A stretch of DNA of 64,000 nucleotides from Xylophilus sp. GW821-FHT01B05 (GTDB lineage Bacteria > Pseudomonadota > Gammaproteobacteria > Burkholderiales > Burkholderiaceae_C). Shown here in pieces: positions 45,127 through 54,140 of this stretch. Below the pieces are notes generated by a model that did no database searches, was not told the origin of the DNA, and saw only the letters and a list, made by a program, of their open reading frames with translations. The stretch covers positions 1,798,001 through 1,862,000 of the forward strand of contig CP152408.1 of NCBI GenBank assembly GCA_038961845.1, written 5' to 3'. The stretch's first letter is position 1. Each line of letters opens with the position of its first letter. Both the position numbers and the translations under genes were made by a program.

Positions 45127-46650
45127 CTACGCCAGCATCACGCGATTTTTTCCGGCGCGCTTGGCCAGGTACATGGCCTGGTCGGCGCGGCGCAATGCAT
45201 CGGCCGGGGTCTCTTGGGCGGACAGGGCCGACACGCCGGCGCTGAAGGTGATCAGCACCTTCTCGTTGTTGGCCAGGAAGAAGCGCTTGGTCAGCTCGCG
45301 CTGCAGGCGCTGCAGCACCTCGACGGCGGCGGTGGGAGAGGTGTCTGGCATGACCACGACGAACTCCTCGCCGCCGTGGCGCGCCAGCGAATCCTGGGTG
45401 CGCATGGAGGCGCGCGCCACGTCGGCCAGGTGCACCAGCGCCGCGTCGCCGTTGTCGTGGCCGAGCCGGTCGTTGATCTTCTTGAAGTTGTCTATGTCCA
45501 GCAGGCCCAGGCACAGCGGCGTGCTGCTGCGGCGTGCGCGTGCCAGTTCGCGCTCCATGGCCTCGTCCAGGCCGCGGCGGTTGAGCGCGCCGGTGAGCGG
45601 GTCGTGCCGGGCCTGGGCGCTGGCCTGCACCAGTTCCTGCTGCAGGCGGATGATCTCGGTCTGGGTGGCGGCGGTGCGCTCTTGCAGCGCCTGCAGCTCG
45701 TCGCGGTGCACGCGGCTGTCCAGCGCCATGGCGCGGGTGGCGGTGATCACCTCTTGCAGCACCGGTGCAATCTCTTCCAGCGAGCGCGCCGCGCCCAGGC
45801 GGTCGGCGCAGCGCTCGACCATGCCGTGGTAGATGCCGCTGCTCTCGGCCATCTGCGACAGGCGGGCGATGAAGCTCGCCAGCATCTGCTTCATCTGCTC
45901 TTGCGCGTCGAGGCTGCGCGCCTTGGCCTCGGACTGCTTGAAGATCACGTCCTTCAGGCGGCGCTGCAGATCGTCGAGCCGGCGCAGCGACAGCGGCGGT
46001 GTGGCGGCTTCCTTCAGCGCATCGGCCTGGCCGCGCAGCCAGCGGTCGTCGGTGCTGAGCTCGCTGATGTTCTGGAACACCAGTTGCAGCGACTCCAGCA
46101 GCGCCTTCTGCACGGCGGCCTGGTCTTCGGCCGCAAACGACAACCGGAACGCCAGATTGCCCAGCATGGACTGCAGCGCCGCCGCATCCGGCGCGGGCTG
46201 GCGCAGCGCCTGCAGCAGTTGGGCGGCGCCTTCCTGCAGCCGGGCATCGTCAGGGCCCAGCGCGGGCAGGATGTTCTCGACCAGCCGCGCGGTCTGTTCC
46301 AGCAGATCAGTGGGCAGCAGGGGCGCGGGCGGTGCAGGCGGCGCCGCATCGGCCGCTGCCGCGCCCAGGCCCAGTTGGGCATAGCCGTGCAGGGCGCGCT
46401 GCAGTTCGGGCCAACTGCGCTGCTCCACCGCCGCACCAAACTGCGTCAGCAGGCGCTTCTGCACCGGCGTCTGCCCGGGCAGGCCTTGCATGATGCGGCG
46501 CAGCGCGGCTTCAGGAAACGCCCCGGGCGATGCGCTGCCGGCGATCTCCTCGTACAGCGCCTGGTAGTTCTCGGGCGAGGGCACCAGCTTGCGGATCGCC
46601 AGCTGCTTCAGGGTTTCGCGGGCGATCTCGGACGGCTGGCGTTCAGACAT
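45127..46650 (-). CDS. GGDEF-domain diguanylate cyclase
   Basis: A 507-residue protein. The C-terminal 165 residues form a GGDEF domain: DPLTGALNRRGLDEAM, LDIDNFKKINDRLGHDNGD and the active-site loop GGEEF with following SAGVS. An inhibitory RxxD site five residues before GGEEF reads R-T-Q-D-S, so RxxD is present in MRTQDSLARHGGEEF. The N-terminal 330 residues are alpha-helical and Ala/Gln-rich, with a likely coiled coil near 300-345, no membrane helices and no recognised sensor fold. It would make cyclic di-GMP in the cytoplasm. Confidence 0.92.
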   Translation of the reverse strand: MSERQPSEIARETLKQLAIRKLVPSPENYQALYEEIAGSASPGAFPEAALRRIMQGLPGQTPVQKRLLTQFGAAVEQRSWPELQRALHGYAQLGLGAAAADAAPPAPPAPLLPTDLLEQTARLVENILPALGPDDARLQEGAAQLLQALRQPAPDAAALQSMLGNLAFRLSFAAEDQAAVQKALLESLQLVFQNISELSTDDRWLRGQADALKEAATPPLSLRRLDDLQRRLKDVIFKQSEAKARSLDAQEQMKQMLASFIARLSQMAESSGIYHGMVERCADRLGAARSLEEIAPVLQEVITATRAMALDSRVHRDELQALQERTAATQTEIIRLQQELVQASAQARHDPLTGALNRRGLDEAMERELARARRSSTPLCLGLLDIDNFKKINDRLGHDNGDAALVHLADVARASMRTQDSLARHGGEEFVVVMPDTSPTAAVEVLQRLQRELTKRFFLANNEKVLITFSAGVSALSAQETPADALRRADQAMYLAKRAGKNRVMLA

Positions 46651-46815
46651 GGGCTTGCCGCGGGCGCGGCAGGGAAGGGGGATGTGCCGCGAGTGTAGCC
46701 AGCGGTGGCGCTGGGTGCCGGGCCGGGCGAAGGGGGCAGGCGTGGCCCCACGGTACTGGTCAGCGCCGCCCCTGGCGGCCAGCGCAATGGCATGGCCGCC
46801 AGATGGTTTATGAAT

Positions 46816-46823
46816 AAAAAGTG
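46816..46823. repeat. 8-bp target-site duplication, left
   Basis: AAAAAGTG, repeated exactly at 47880-47887 on the other side of the insertion sequence. An 8-bp duplication is the length typical of IS1595-family transposition. Confidence 0.9.
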
Positions 46824-47879
46824 CCTGATTAGGTACCTGCCTCAGACTGACTTGAATTCTGGCTGGGATGTTTGATACTGGATTTATGTCCAGTTATCTG
46901 CGAGGCATCCCATGTCCATGAACCTCATCCAGTTCCAGCCCGGCCTGTCGCTGCTGCAGTTCCACGAGCGCTATGGCAACGAGGAGCAGTGCGAGAGCGC
47001 TCTCTTTGCCTCCCGCTGGCCCCAGGGCTGGCGTTGCGCGCACTGCGGATGTTCACGCTCGTTTCAAACGCGCAATGGCCATGGGCGCCAGCTGTGGGAG
47101 TGCCTGATCTGTGGCTACCAGTCCTCCAGCATCGTCGGCACGGTGTTTGAGCACACCAAGCTGCCTCTGCGGGTGTGGTTTCTGGCGATGTATCTGATGA
47201 CCCAGCACAAGAACTCCATCAGCGCGCTGGCCTTGGGGCGCCAACTGGGCGTGAGTTACAAGACGGCCTGGCTGGTCAAGCACAAGCTCATGCAGACCAT
47301 GCTGTTGCGCGAGGCGCCGCGGCGTCTGGATGAGCGGGTGGAGATTGATGACGCCTATCTGGGCGGCGAGCGTGCCGGCCATATCCACGGCGGGCGCGGG
47401 GCCTGGCGCAAGTCAGCCTTTGTGGCAGCGGTGCAGACCGATACCGAAGGCCATCCGAGGTTTATGCGCCTGAGTCCCGTTGCAGCCTTCACGAACGAGG
47501 CGCTCAAGGTCTGGGCCACAGAGAGCCTGGCTCCCACGGCCCACGTGGTCTCCGATGGCTTGCGCAGCTTTGCGCAGGTGCGCCAGATCGGCGCTACCCA
47601 CGAGCGCTACGTGACCGGTGGCGGACGGGAGGCGGCTAAGAAGCCCGAACTGCGCTGGGTCAACACGATGCTAGGCAATCTGAAGACCGCGCTGGCGGGT
47701 ACCTACCACTCGTTTGATCATGCCAAGTATGCGGCGCGCTATCTGGCGGAGTTTGCGTATCGATTCAACCGCCGCTTTGATCTCTCCTCCATGCCTGCTC
47801 GCTTGCTGCGCGCCGCTGTTACTACCAAGCCCCAGCCTCTGCTCATCCTCCGCATGTCTGAGGCAGGTACCTAATCAGG
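46824..47879 (+). mobile_element. IS1595-family insertion sequence, intact, 1,056 bp
   Basis: Perfect 24-bp terminal inverted repeats occupy 46824-46847 (beginning CCTGATTAGGTACC) and 47856-47879. They are flanked by identical 8-bp duplications AAAAAGTG, so the element moved by transposition and has not decayed. One transposase gene fills the interior; its stop codon lies inside the right repeat. The target is a family 2 interspersed repeat: joining the flanks across one duplication restores AAAAAGTGCC-type sequence followed by TTAGCCC...GGGCTATTAGCTAT. Confidence 0.95.
46912..47874 (+). CDS. IS1595-family transposase
   Basis: A 320-residue DDE-type transposase. The N-terminal zinc ribbon has Cys42, Cys45, Cys64 and Cys67 (CAHC and CLIC). 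It is followed by a helix-turn-helix-like region (ALGRQLGVSYKTAWLVKHKL). The catalytic domain shows EIDDAYLGGE (Asp146/Asp147), VVSDGLRSF (Asp215) and WVNTMLGNLK (Asn251), as in the DDN-type triad of this family. The TAA stop is formed by bases of the right inverted repeat. The frame is intact, so the element may still be active. Confidence 0.94.
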   Translation: MSMNLIQFQPGLSLLQFHERYGNEEQCESALFASRWPQGWRCAHCGCSRSFQTRNGHGRQLWECLICGYQSSSIVGTVFEHTKLPLRVWFLAMYLMTQHKNSISALALGRQLGVSYKTAWLVKHKLMQTMLLREAPRRLDERVEIDDAYLGGERAGHIHGGRGAWRKSAFVAAVQTDTEGHPRFMRLSPVAAFTNEALKVWATESLAPTAHVVSDGLRSFAQVRQIGATHERYVTGGGREAAKKPELRWVNTMLGNLKTALAGTYHSFDHAKYAARYLAEFAYRFNRRFDLSSMPARLLRAAVTTKPQPLLILRMSEAGT

Positions 47880-47935
47880 AAAAAGTGCCTTTAGCCCTTG
47901 TCCTTACTGGGCTATTAGCTATCTATTTGATAGTT
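47880..47935. repeat. Right target duplication and remainder of a family 2 repeat
   Basis: AAAAAGTG (duplication) continues into CCTTTAGCCC and ACTGGGCTATTAGCTATC, the family 2 consensus order. A near-identical tail TAGCTATCTATTTGATAG occurs at 62601-62618 in another copy. Confidence 0.8.
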
Positions 47936-47960
47936 ATGGTGCGCGCCCGCATGCCACGTC

Positions 47961-48824
47961 TCACCTGCGCCGTGCCGTGAAAACCTGCCGCAAGACACGC
48001 GGCGCGATGCTGGCCGGCAGTGACATGTGGTCCTCGTCGGGCTGTAGGTGCCTGGCTGTGCGCAAGCCCCAGCGGGAGAGCGGCTGGAGCCGGCGCTCTA
48101 AGGCCTCCAGCTCCTGGATGTCCTGGGGCGTTTCGCGTTCTCCCACGATCAGCAGCAGGCTTTGGTGCCGGGGGCTCCAGTCACCTGATTCCACCCGCCG
48201 GGCAAAAGCCTGCTCTTGCGCCAACAGGTAGTGATCGTTCCACCACAGCGACGGGCTGGCCGCGACGTAATGGCTGAACAGGGCCGGCCGCGTGAAGAGC
48301 GCATGCATGGCGAACATGCCGCCAAATGAATGGCCGAACAGGCTCAGTTGCTGCGGGTCGATGGGGTAGCGCTGGCCCAGCTCGGCGATGACCCGCTCCA
48401 GCGTGCCCAGCAGCTCATCGTCGCCACCCTGGGGCGGGCTGTTGCGCTCCGGCGTGACGGCGGGGGAGAAGTCATAGGAGCGCCGCAGGAAGTCGTGCGG
48501 CAAGGTGGTCGGGTAGCCGATGCCAACCACGATGGCTTCTGCGAAGGCGCTTTGCGCGCGCCTGGCATCGTGGAAGGCCGCGAAGTGGGCATTGCCATCC
48601 AGCACGAACAGCACCGGATGCCCGGCGCGTGGGACGCGCTTGCCGGCCGGCTCGCTGACCAGCAGCCGGTACTCCCGGTCATTGGCGGGCCCGGCCATGA
48701 AGCTGATCTGCCGCGTGCCGGGCAGGCTTACCGGCTCCTGCGCCGAGGCGCTGGCTGCCAGCAGGCACGGCAGCAGGAGCAGGGCGGCGAGCCATGCGCC
48801 CGCCAGTCGGCGCCTACCAGTCAT
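47961..48824 (-). CDS. Exported alpha/beta-hydrolase, siderophore esterase-like (IroE/BesA type)
   Basis: A 287-residue esterase with a signal peptide (GAWLAALLLLPCLLAASASAQ). The nucleophile Ser is in GHSFGGMFA; upstream is FVLDGNAHFAAF, typical of the COG2819 hydrolases that include IroE and BesA, and the late His is in PDEDHMS. The ATG at 48824 overlaps the TonB-receptor stop. Such enzymes hydrolyse ferric trilactone siderophores in the periplasm to release iron or linear products. The link to the adjacent receptor makes this role likely. Confidence 0.85.
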   Translation of the reverse strand: MTGRRRLAGAWLAALLLLPCLLAASASAQEPVSLPGTRQISFMAGPANDREYRLLVSEPAGKRVPRAGHPVLFVLDGNAHFAAFHDARRAQSAFAEAIVVGIGYPTTLPHDFLRRSYDFSPAVTPERNSPPQGGDDELLGTLERVIAELGQRYPIDPQQLSLFGHSFGGMFAMHALFTRPALFSHYVAASPSLWWNDHYLLAQEQAFARRVESGDWSPRHQSLLLIVGERETPQDIQELEALERRLQPLSRWGLRTARHLQPDEDHMSLPASIAPRVLRQVFTARRR

Positions 48825-51195
48825 AGGACAGTGTGGCCAGCATGGTGCGCCGCGGGCCGTAATAGCAGGTGCCGAGCGGGCAGGTGGTCGCATAGTGCTT
48901 GTCCGCGAGGTTGCTGACGTTGACGGCCAGGTTCCATTGCGGGTCGATCCGGTAGCGCAGGGCAGCATCAAAGACGCGGTAGGACGGCACTTGCGCAAGG
49001 TAGAGGCTGTCGCTGTAGGTCGATCCCATGTAGCGCGCGCCCAGGCCCACTTCCAGTCCCGGCAATGCGGACACGCGCTGGTTCAGCCAGAGCGCAGCAT
49101 GCTGGCGCGGCACGTCGAGCGGGCGGCGGCCGGCGTTGCCGTCTGCGCTGCGCGTGATCTCTGCATCCAGCCATGTGTAGCTGGCCACCAGGTTGAGCCC
49201 GCTGCGCAGATTGGCCTTGGCTTCCAGCTCCACGCCGCGCGTGCGCACCTCGCCTTCGGCCTTCTGGTAGGTGCCGCAGGCAGGATCGTCTGGCACCTGG
49301 GTGCAGGCATGGGCGCTATCGCTGGTCAGCACATTGCTCTTGCGCAGGTCAAAGGCGGCAATGGTGAAGAGCGCATTCGATTGTGGCGGGGCGTACTTCA
49401 TGCCGACTTCGTACTGCCGCCCGCGCGAGGGCTGGAAGGCCTGGCCGCCGTAGCCGGTTCCCGTGTTGGGCAGGAAGGATTCGCTGTAGCTCGCATAGGG
49501 CACGAGCTGTGGGTTCTGCACGTAAGAGACGCCCACGCGGTAGGTGGTGGCCTGGTCGCTCTGCTTCTGCTGGTCTGCTGCGATCAGGTTGTAGGTGTCC
49601 TGCCGGGTCTCGTCCCGGCGCAGGCCCAGCGTGAGGCGCCATTGCGCGCCCAGATCGATCTGGTCCTGCAGATAGATGCCGGTCTGCCGCAGCTTGGTGC
49701 GCGTGCTGGTGCTGGGGGTCGAGGGCATGTCGATGGACTGGCCATAGACCGGCGCCAGCATGTTGACCGGAGGAATGGCGGCCGAGTAGAAGGTGTCGAC
49801 GCGGTTGCGCACGCGGTAGGAGTCCAGCCCTAGCAGCAGCCGGTGCTGCAGGCCGGCGAAGTCAACGCGCCCTTCAAGCCGGTTGTCCACGGCCCACTGC
49901 GAGACCTCTTGCCTGGCGGCGTAGAGGTAGCGGTACAGGCTGTTGTCCTGTACGGCGTAGCCCGTGAGCGCGCGGTAGTCCACGTCGTTGTTCATGTAGC
50001 GCAGGCTCTGGCTGAAGGTCCAATCGCTAGCGAGCGTGTGCTGGAGCTGGTAGCCGATCATGGACTGGCGCTGCCGCATGCGGTCAAAGGCCGGGTCGCC
50101 CGCACTGACGCCGGTCGATTCGCCGTAGGGGATCTGGTAGGGGCCAAAGTGGGTGCCGCGCCGGTCGTCCATGAACTCGGTCAGTAGGGTGACGGAGGTC
50201 CTCGCGCCGTCCTTCCAGGTCAGCGAAGGGGCCAGGTAGACACGGTCATCGGGTTGCCGCGCGCCGTTGCTGTAGGTGTACTGGGAGTGGCTGTCGCGTA
50301 GCACGATGGGCAGGCGGTAGAGCAGCGAGCCGTCCTCATTCAGTGCCCCGCCAAGGTCTGCTGACAACTGGCGCCGGTCGTGATTGCCCAGTTGCAACTG
50401 GGCGCTGCGGCGGCTTTCCTCCGTCGGCTTTTTGCTGACCCAGTTAACCACGCCGCCCGCATCGCCCTGGCCAAACAGCATCGAAGACGGCCCGCGCAGT
50501 ATCTCCAGCCGCTCCAGCCCGTACAGCTCGGCATTGAACAGCGCAAAGTCGCTGCCGTACAGGCGCAAGCCATCGCGGTACTGGCCTGAGTTGGTGGTGC
50601 TGAAGCCGCGGGATTTGATGTAGTCAAAGCCACGCGGGTCGAGCCCGTAGCTCTCCGTCACGATGCCTGCGGTGTAGCGCATGGCTTCCATCACGTTCTG
50701 CGCGCCCCGGTCCTCCATTTCCTCGCGGCCGATGACGGAGATGGATTGCGGCGTCTCGATGATCGGCGTGTCGGTCTTGGTGGCCGTGGCGCTGCGCCGG
50801 GCGACGTAGCCGTGCACCGGGCCGTCAGCGGTTTCGCCCTTGGCCGTTACCCGCACCTCGTGCAATGTGCTCGTGCGTTCGGTGCCTGCCCGGCGCAGTA
50901 GCCAGCCGCCTTGTGGCTGTGCCATGGCCTCCAGCCCGCTGCCCGCCAGCAGGCGGGCGAGTGCATCTGCCGGCTCCAACCGTCCGCGTACGGCGGGCGC
51001 CGTCTTGCCTGCGAGCAGGGCGCTATCTGCCGCAATGCTGACACCGGCGGCGCGCGCCAGGGCCTTGATGGCGTCGGGCAGCGGCTGAGCGGGCAGGTCG
51101 ATGTCTGCGGGTGCGGCCTGGGCCAGGGCGGCGGTGAGCGCGGCGGCGCAGGCCAGGGCGACAAGGCGCGGCCGGGCAAGAGGGGGACGGTGCAT
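48814..51195 (-). CDS. TonB-dependent siderophore receptor with N-terminal signalling domain
   Basis: A 793-residue outer-membrane transporter. After the signal peptide comes an STN signalling domain (about residues 30-105: ALARAAGVSIAADSALLAGK, ADALARLLAGSGLEA), then the plug (TETPQSISVIGREEMEDRG-like segment, LRGPSSMLFGQGDAGGVVNWVSKKP) and a 22-strand barrel ending in LSYDW with an aromatic last residue. The STN domain contacts FecR and reports ligand binding. ATG at 51195, upstream codons rejected for lack of a signal peptide. The ligand is a ferric siderophore, possibly of trilactone type given the esterase. Confidence 0.93.
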   Translation of the reverse strand: MHRPPLARPRLVALACAAALTAALAQAAPADIDLPAQPLPDAIKALARAAGVSIAADSALLAGKTAPAVRGRLEPADALARLLAGSGLEAMAQPQGGWLLRRAGTERTSTLHEVRVTAKGETADGPVHGYVARRSATATKTDTPIIETPQSISVIGREEMEDRGAQNVMEAMRYTAGIVTESYGLDPRGFDYIKSRGFSTTNSGQYRDGLRLYGSDFALFNAELYGLERLEILRGPSSMLFGQGDAGGVVNWVSKKPTEESRRSAQLQLGNHDRRQLSADLGGALNEDGSLLYRLPIVLRDSHSQYTYSNGARQPDDRVYLAPSLTWKDGARTSVTLLTEFMDDRRGTHFGPYQIPYGESTGVSAGDPAFDRMRQRQSMIGYQLQHTLASDWTFSQSLRYMNNDVDYRALTGYAVQDNSLYRYLYAARQEVSQWAVDNRLEGRVDFAGLQHRLLLGLDSYRVRNRVDTFYSAAIPPVNMLAPVYGQSIDMPSTPSTSTRTKLRQTGIYLQDQIDLGAQWRLTLGLRRDETRQDTYNLIAADQQKQSDQATTYRVGVSYVQNPQLVPYASYSESFLPNTGTGYGGQAFQPSRGRQYEVGMKYAPPQSNALFTIAAFDLRKSNVLTSDSAHACTQVPDDPACGTYQKAEGEVRTRGVELEAKANLRSGLNLVASYTWLDAEITRSADGNAGRRPLDVPRQHAALWLNQRVSALPGLEVGLGARYMGSTYSDSLYLAQVPSYRVFDAALRYRIDPQWNLAVNVSNLADKHYATTCPLGTCYYGPRRTMLATLSYDW

Positions 51196-51286
51196 GTGAG
51201 AGCTTCTTCCGTAGATAAAAACAGGTGTCGATGTCCTGTTTGACGGAGAAGGGCGTGCTATCCCTGATGTCCGTAGTCGATTTTTT

Positions 51287-52285
51287 TCAGGGCGGTGGTG
51301 GGCGGTTGGACAGCCAGGTGCTGCCGTCGCGCTCCTGCACCCGCACGGCGGCGATGCGCGGCAGCGCCAGGAGGAAGCCCTCCACATCGCGCGCCTGCAC
51401 CGCCGCCGTGATGCGCGGGCCGCTGCCAGCCGGTGCATCGGTGCGCACCGGCTGGCGGCGCCAGCGCGAGAGGGTGGCGGCGATCTCGCCCAGGCTGGCC
51501 TGGTCGAAGATGACCAGGTCGCGCTCGGTGGCGGCGAAGGCGTCTTGTGCATTGCGCGGCACGCGTTGGGGCAAGGCCAGCGCATTGGCGTCGTCGGCCA
51601 GCTCGCCCACCTCGCCCGCCTGCAGTAACAGGGGAGTGCCACCGGCTTGCGCCGCCAGCTGCACGCTGCCGTGCGCCACGCTCACCCGCACCAGCCCCGG
51701 CAGGCGGCTTACGACAAAGCGCGTGCCGAGCACGATGATGCGGGCGCTGCCGGCGTCGATGACGAAGGGGCGGCTTGCGTCGCGGGCCACGTCGAATAGG
51801 GCCTCGCCGCGCTGCAGCACCACGGCGCGCTGGCGCCGGCTGTAACGCAGCGCCGCACTGCTGTCCGGGCCCAATGCCAGGGTGCTGCCGTCGGGCAGCG
51901 TGAGCGTGACGCGTTCGCCGATGCCGCTTTCGCGTGCCTGCGCGTAGGTGGCGCTGTCCTGCCAGGCATTCCAGCCGTGGCGGCCGAGCAGGCCAAGCAG
52001 CCCGAGGCCGGCAAACCCTAGCGTGCCTCTGACCACCGTGCGACGGCGGACTTGGCGGCGCTGGCCGGCCAGCCGCTGCGCCGCATCGGCCAGGGCATGG
52101 GCGCGTGGGGCAGAGTCAAAGTCCCGCCACAGTGCTTCGAAGGCGGCGTATTCACGCGCGTGTTCGGGGCTGGCTGCCAGCCAGGCGCGCCAGGCTGATG
52201 TATTGGCTGCGCTGGCTGGGCCACCGGCTGTGCCGTGCATGCGGGTGAACCAGCGCGCGGCTTCCGCGCGGACGCTTGAGGTCAT
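51287..52285 (-). CDS. FecR-family anti-sigma/signal transducer
   Basis: A 332-residue inner-membrane protein. The N-terminal cytoplasmic part has the DUF4880-type segment WRAWLAASPEHAREYAAFEALW, a single membrane helix lies at about 85-102 (TLGFAGLGLLGLLGR), and the periplasmic FecR domain shows ERVTLTLPDGSTLALGPDS and LQRGEALFDVARD. The C-terminal 60 residues resemble the STN-like secretin/receptor-contact domain. Its start overlaps the sigma-factor stop by four bases. Confidence 0.92.
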   Translation of the reverse strand: MTSSVRAEAARWFTRMHGTAGGPASAANTSAWRAWLAASPEHAREYAAFEALWRDFDSAPRAHALADAAQRLAGQRRQVRRRTVVRGTLGFAGLGLLGLLGRHGWNAWQDSATYAQARESGIGERVTLTLPDGSTLALGPDSSAALRYSRRQRAVVLQRGEALFDVARDASRPFVIDAGSARIIVLGTRFVVSRLPGLVRVSVAHGSVQLAAQAGGTPLLLQAGEVGELADDANALALPQRVPRNAQDAFAATERDLVIFDQASLGEIAATLSRWRRQPVRTDAPAGSGPRITAAVQARDVEGFLLALPRIAAVRVQERDGSTWLSNRPPPP

Positions 52286-52830
52286 CGCTGCAGCAGGTCG
52301 CGCGCGGCGCGCAGGTCCAGCAGGGCGCGCATCAGGTGGCGCTCAACCATATTCAGGCTGATGCCCAGCCGGGTGGCGATCTCGGGCTGCGTGTGCCCCT
52401 CTATCCGGCACAGCCAGAACACCTCGCGGCAGCGGGGCGGCAGGCCTTCGATGGCGCGTTGCACGGCAGTCAGGCGCTGCTGCAGGTCGGCCAGCGCCTC
52501 GGCAGATGGCGCGGTGAAGGCACTGTCCAGCGTTTCACCCTGCACCGTGGAACCAGTGTCGGCGTCGCCCGGCATGGGCAGCGCCACGTAGCGTTGGGCA
52601 TCGGTTGCGTGGTCCGCCAACACCGAGCGCACCACGGTGCGCAGGTAGGCATGCGGCCGAGCGATGCCCGCATGGCGGCCGCTGAGCGCATAGCGCAGGA
52701 AGGCGTCGTGCAGCACGTCTTGCGCGCGGTGCACGCAATAGGTGCTGCGCCAGATGGCGGGCAGCAGGCTTTGGTAGGCCCAGCGCAGGTCCAGGCCCAA
52801 CCAGATGGTGGGGTGGGCGGTGTGTCTCAT
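52282..52830 (-). CDS. FecI-type ECF sigma factor
   Basis: A sigma factor of about 182 residues. Region 2 includes CVHRAQDVLHDAFLRYAL and region 4 has IEGLPPRCREVFWLCRIEG and IATRLGISLNMVERHLMRAL, the helix-turn-helix for -35 recognition. An in-frame ATG at 52881 lies upstream of the predicted transcript start, so 52830 is preferred. It should direct transcription of the receptor gene when FecR is activated. Confidence 0.9.
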   Translation of the reverse strand: MRHTAHPTIWLGLDLRWAYQSLLPAIWRSTYCVHRAQDVLHDAFLRYALSGRHAGIARPHAYLRTVVRSVLADHATDAQRYVALPMPGDADTGSTVQGETLDSAFTAPSAEALADLQQRLTAVQRAIEGLPPRCREVFWLCRIEGHTQPEIATRLGISLNMVERHLMRALLDLRAARDLLQR

Positions 52831-52882
52831 GAAGCGGGGTGGTGGTCCGCGCAGGATGAGTCTGGGCGGGTGGCAGGGCATT

Positions 52883-52910
52883 ATTGTAAATGAGATTTCT
52901 TCTCATTCAA
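52883..52910 (-). promoter_or_regulatory. fecI promoter with Fur box in the spacer
   Basis: On the minus strand TTGAAT (52905-52910) and TACAAT (52883-52888) are 16 bases apart. The spacer and box edges form AATGAGA-TTTCT-TCTCATT (52889-52907), a 19-bp Fur-box-like palindrome with perfect 7-base arms. Iron-loaded Fur would block the promoter. Confidence 0.75.
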
Positions 52911-52997
52911 TTAGACGCAAGGCCATGCGCTGCCGTCACCACCCTTGTGCTGACCAAGCTTGCCGCCTCTTGGCAAGCTCAGGGCAAAGTCAACCGA

Positions 52998-54116
52998 TCA
53001 GCGGTCGCCCCAGACCTCACGCGCGGTGTCGATCACCAGGCGCAGCTTGGCGCGCTGGGCTTCCACGGCGATGTCGTTGCCGTGCACCGTGCTGCTGAAG
53101 CCGCACTGCGGCGACAGCGCCAGTTGCTCCAGCGGCGCGTAGCGCGCGGCTTCGTCGATGCGGCGCTTGAGGTCGTCCTTGTCTTCGAGTTGGCCGAACT
53201 TGGTGGTGACCAGGCCCAGCACCACGGTCTTGCCCTTGGGCAGGTAGCGCAGGGGCTTGAAGTCGCCGCTGCGGTCGTCGTCGTACTCCAGGAAGTAGGC
53301 GTCCAGGTCCATCTCGGACAGCAGCGCCTCGGCCACAGGTTCGTAGTTGCCGCTGGCGGCGTGCGTGCTCTTGAAATTGCCACGGCACAGGTGCATGGCC
53401 AGGGTCATGCCGGCGGGCTTTTGCGCCACCACCTTGTTGATGAAGGCGGCGTAGCGGTGCGGCAGCTCGTTCGGGTCGTCGCCGCGCTGGCGGGCCGCCT
53501 CGCGCATCTTCTCGTCGCACAGGTAGGCGAGGTTGGTGTCGTCCATCTGCACATAGGTGCAACCGGCGGCGGCCAGGCTGCGCAGCTCGTCACCATAGGC
53601 CTTGGCCACGTCGTCGTAGAACTCGGGATCCAGCTCGGGGTAGTGCTGCTTGCTGATGCCGGCGCGCCCGCCACGGAAGTGCAGCATGGTGGGCGAGGGG
53701 ATGGTGACCTTGGGCGTGTTGCCGGCCGCCACCTGGCTCTTCAGGTACTCGAAGTCGGCCAGCTGGATGTTCTTGGCATGGCGCACCTTGTCGATCACGC
53801 GCATCACCGGCGGGGCCAGCTCTTGCGTGCCATCGGGCTTCTGGATGGTCACCGGGATGTCGCTCTTGACGCCGCCAAGCTGCTCCAGAAAGTCGACGTG
53901 GAAGTAGGTACGGCGGAATTCGCCGTCGGTGATGCTTTTGAGGCCCACGTCTTCCTGGAACTTCACGATCTCGGTGATCGCCTTGTCTTCGACGGCGCGC
54001 AACTCTTCGGCGCTGATCTTGCCCTGGGCTTTTTGCTCACGCGCTTCCAGCAGGTACTTGGGGCGAAGGAAGCTGCCGACATGGTCGTAGCGGGCGGGCA
54101 GGACGGGATGGGTCAT
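52998..54116 (-). CDS. MetE-like (cobalamin-independent) methyltransferase, short catalytic-domain form
   Basis: A 372-residue protein corresponding to the C-terminal catalytic barrel of methionine synthase MetE, like the YxjG/YxjH group. Zn-ligand motifs are MHLCRGNF (His and Cys) and SPQCGFSS (Cys), and YVQMDDTNLAYL matches the homocysteine-binding side. The N-terminal folate-binding half of full MetE is absent. It could methylate homocysteine from an unidentified donor. It is divergent from vanA, which suggests, without proof, a link to one-carbon units from O-demethylation. Confidence 0.87.
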   Translation of the reverse strand: MTHPVLPARYDHVGSFLRPKYLLEAREQKAQGKISAEELRAVEDKAITEIVKFQEDVGLKSITDGEFRRTYFHVDFLEQLGGVKSDIPVTIQKPDGTQELAPPVMRVIDKVRHAKNIQLADFEYLKSQVAAGNTPKVTIPSPTMLHFRGGRAGISKQHYPELDPEFYDDVAKAYGDELRSLAAAGCTYVQMDDTNLAYLCDEKMREAARQRGDDPNELPHRYAAFINKVVAQKPAGMTLAMHLCRGNFKSTHAASGNYEPVAEALLSEMDLDAYFLEYDDDRSGDFKPLRYLPKGKTVVLGLVTTKFGQLEDKDDLKRRIDEAARYAPLEQLALSPQCGFSSTVHGNDIAVEAQRAKLRLVIDTAREVWGDR

Positions 54117-54140
54117 GGAATCTCCAGGGCTTGTGGAACA

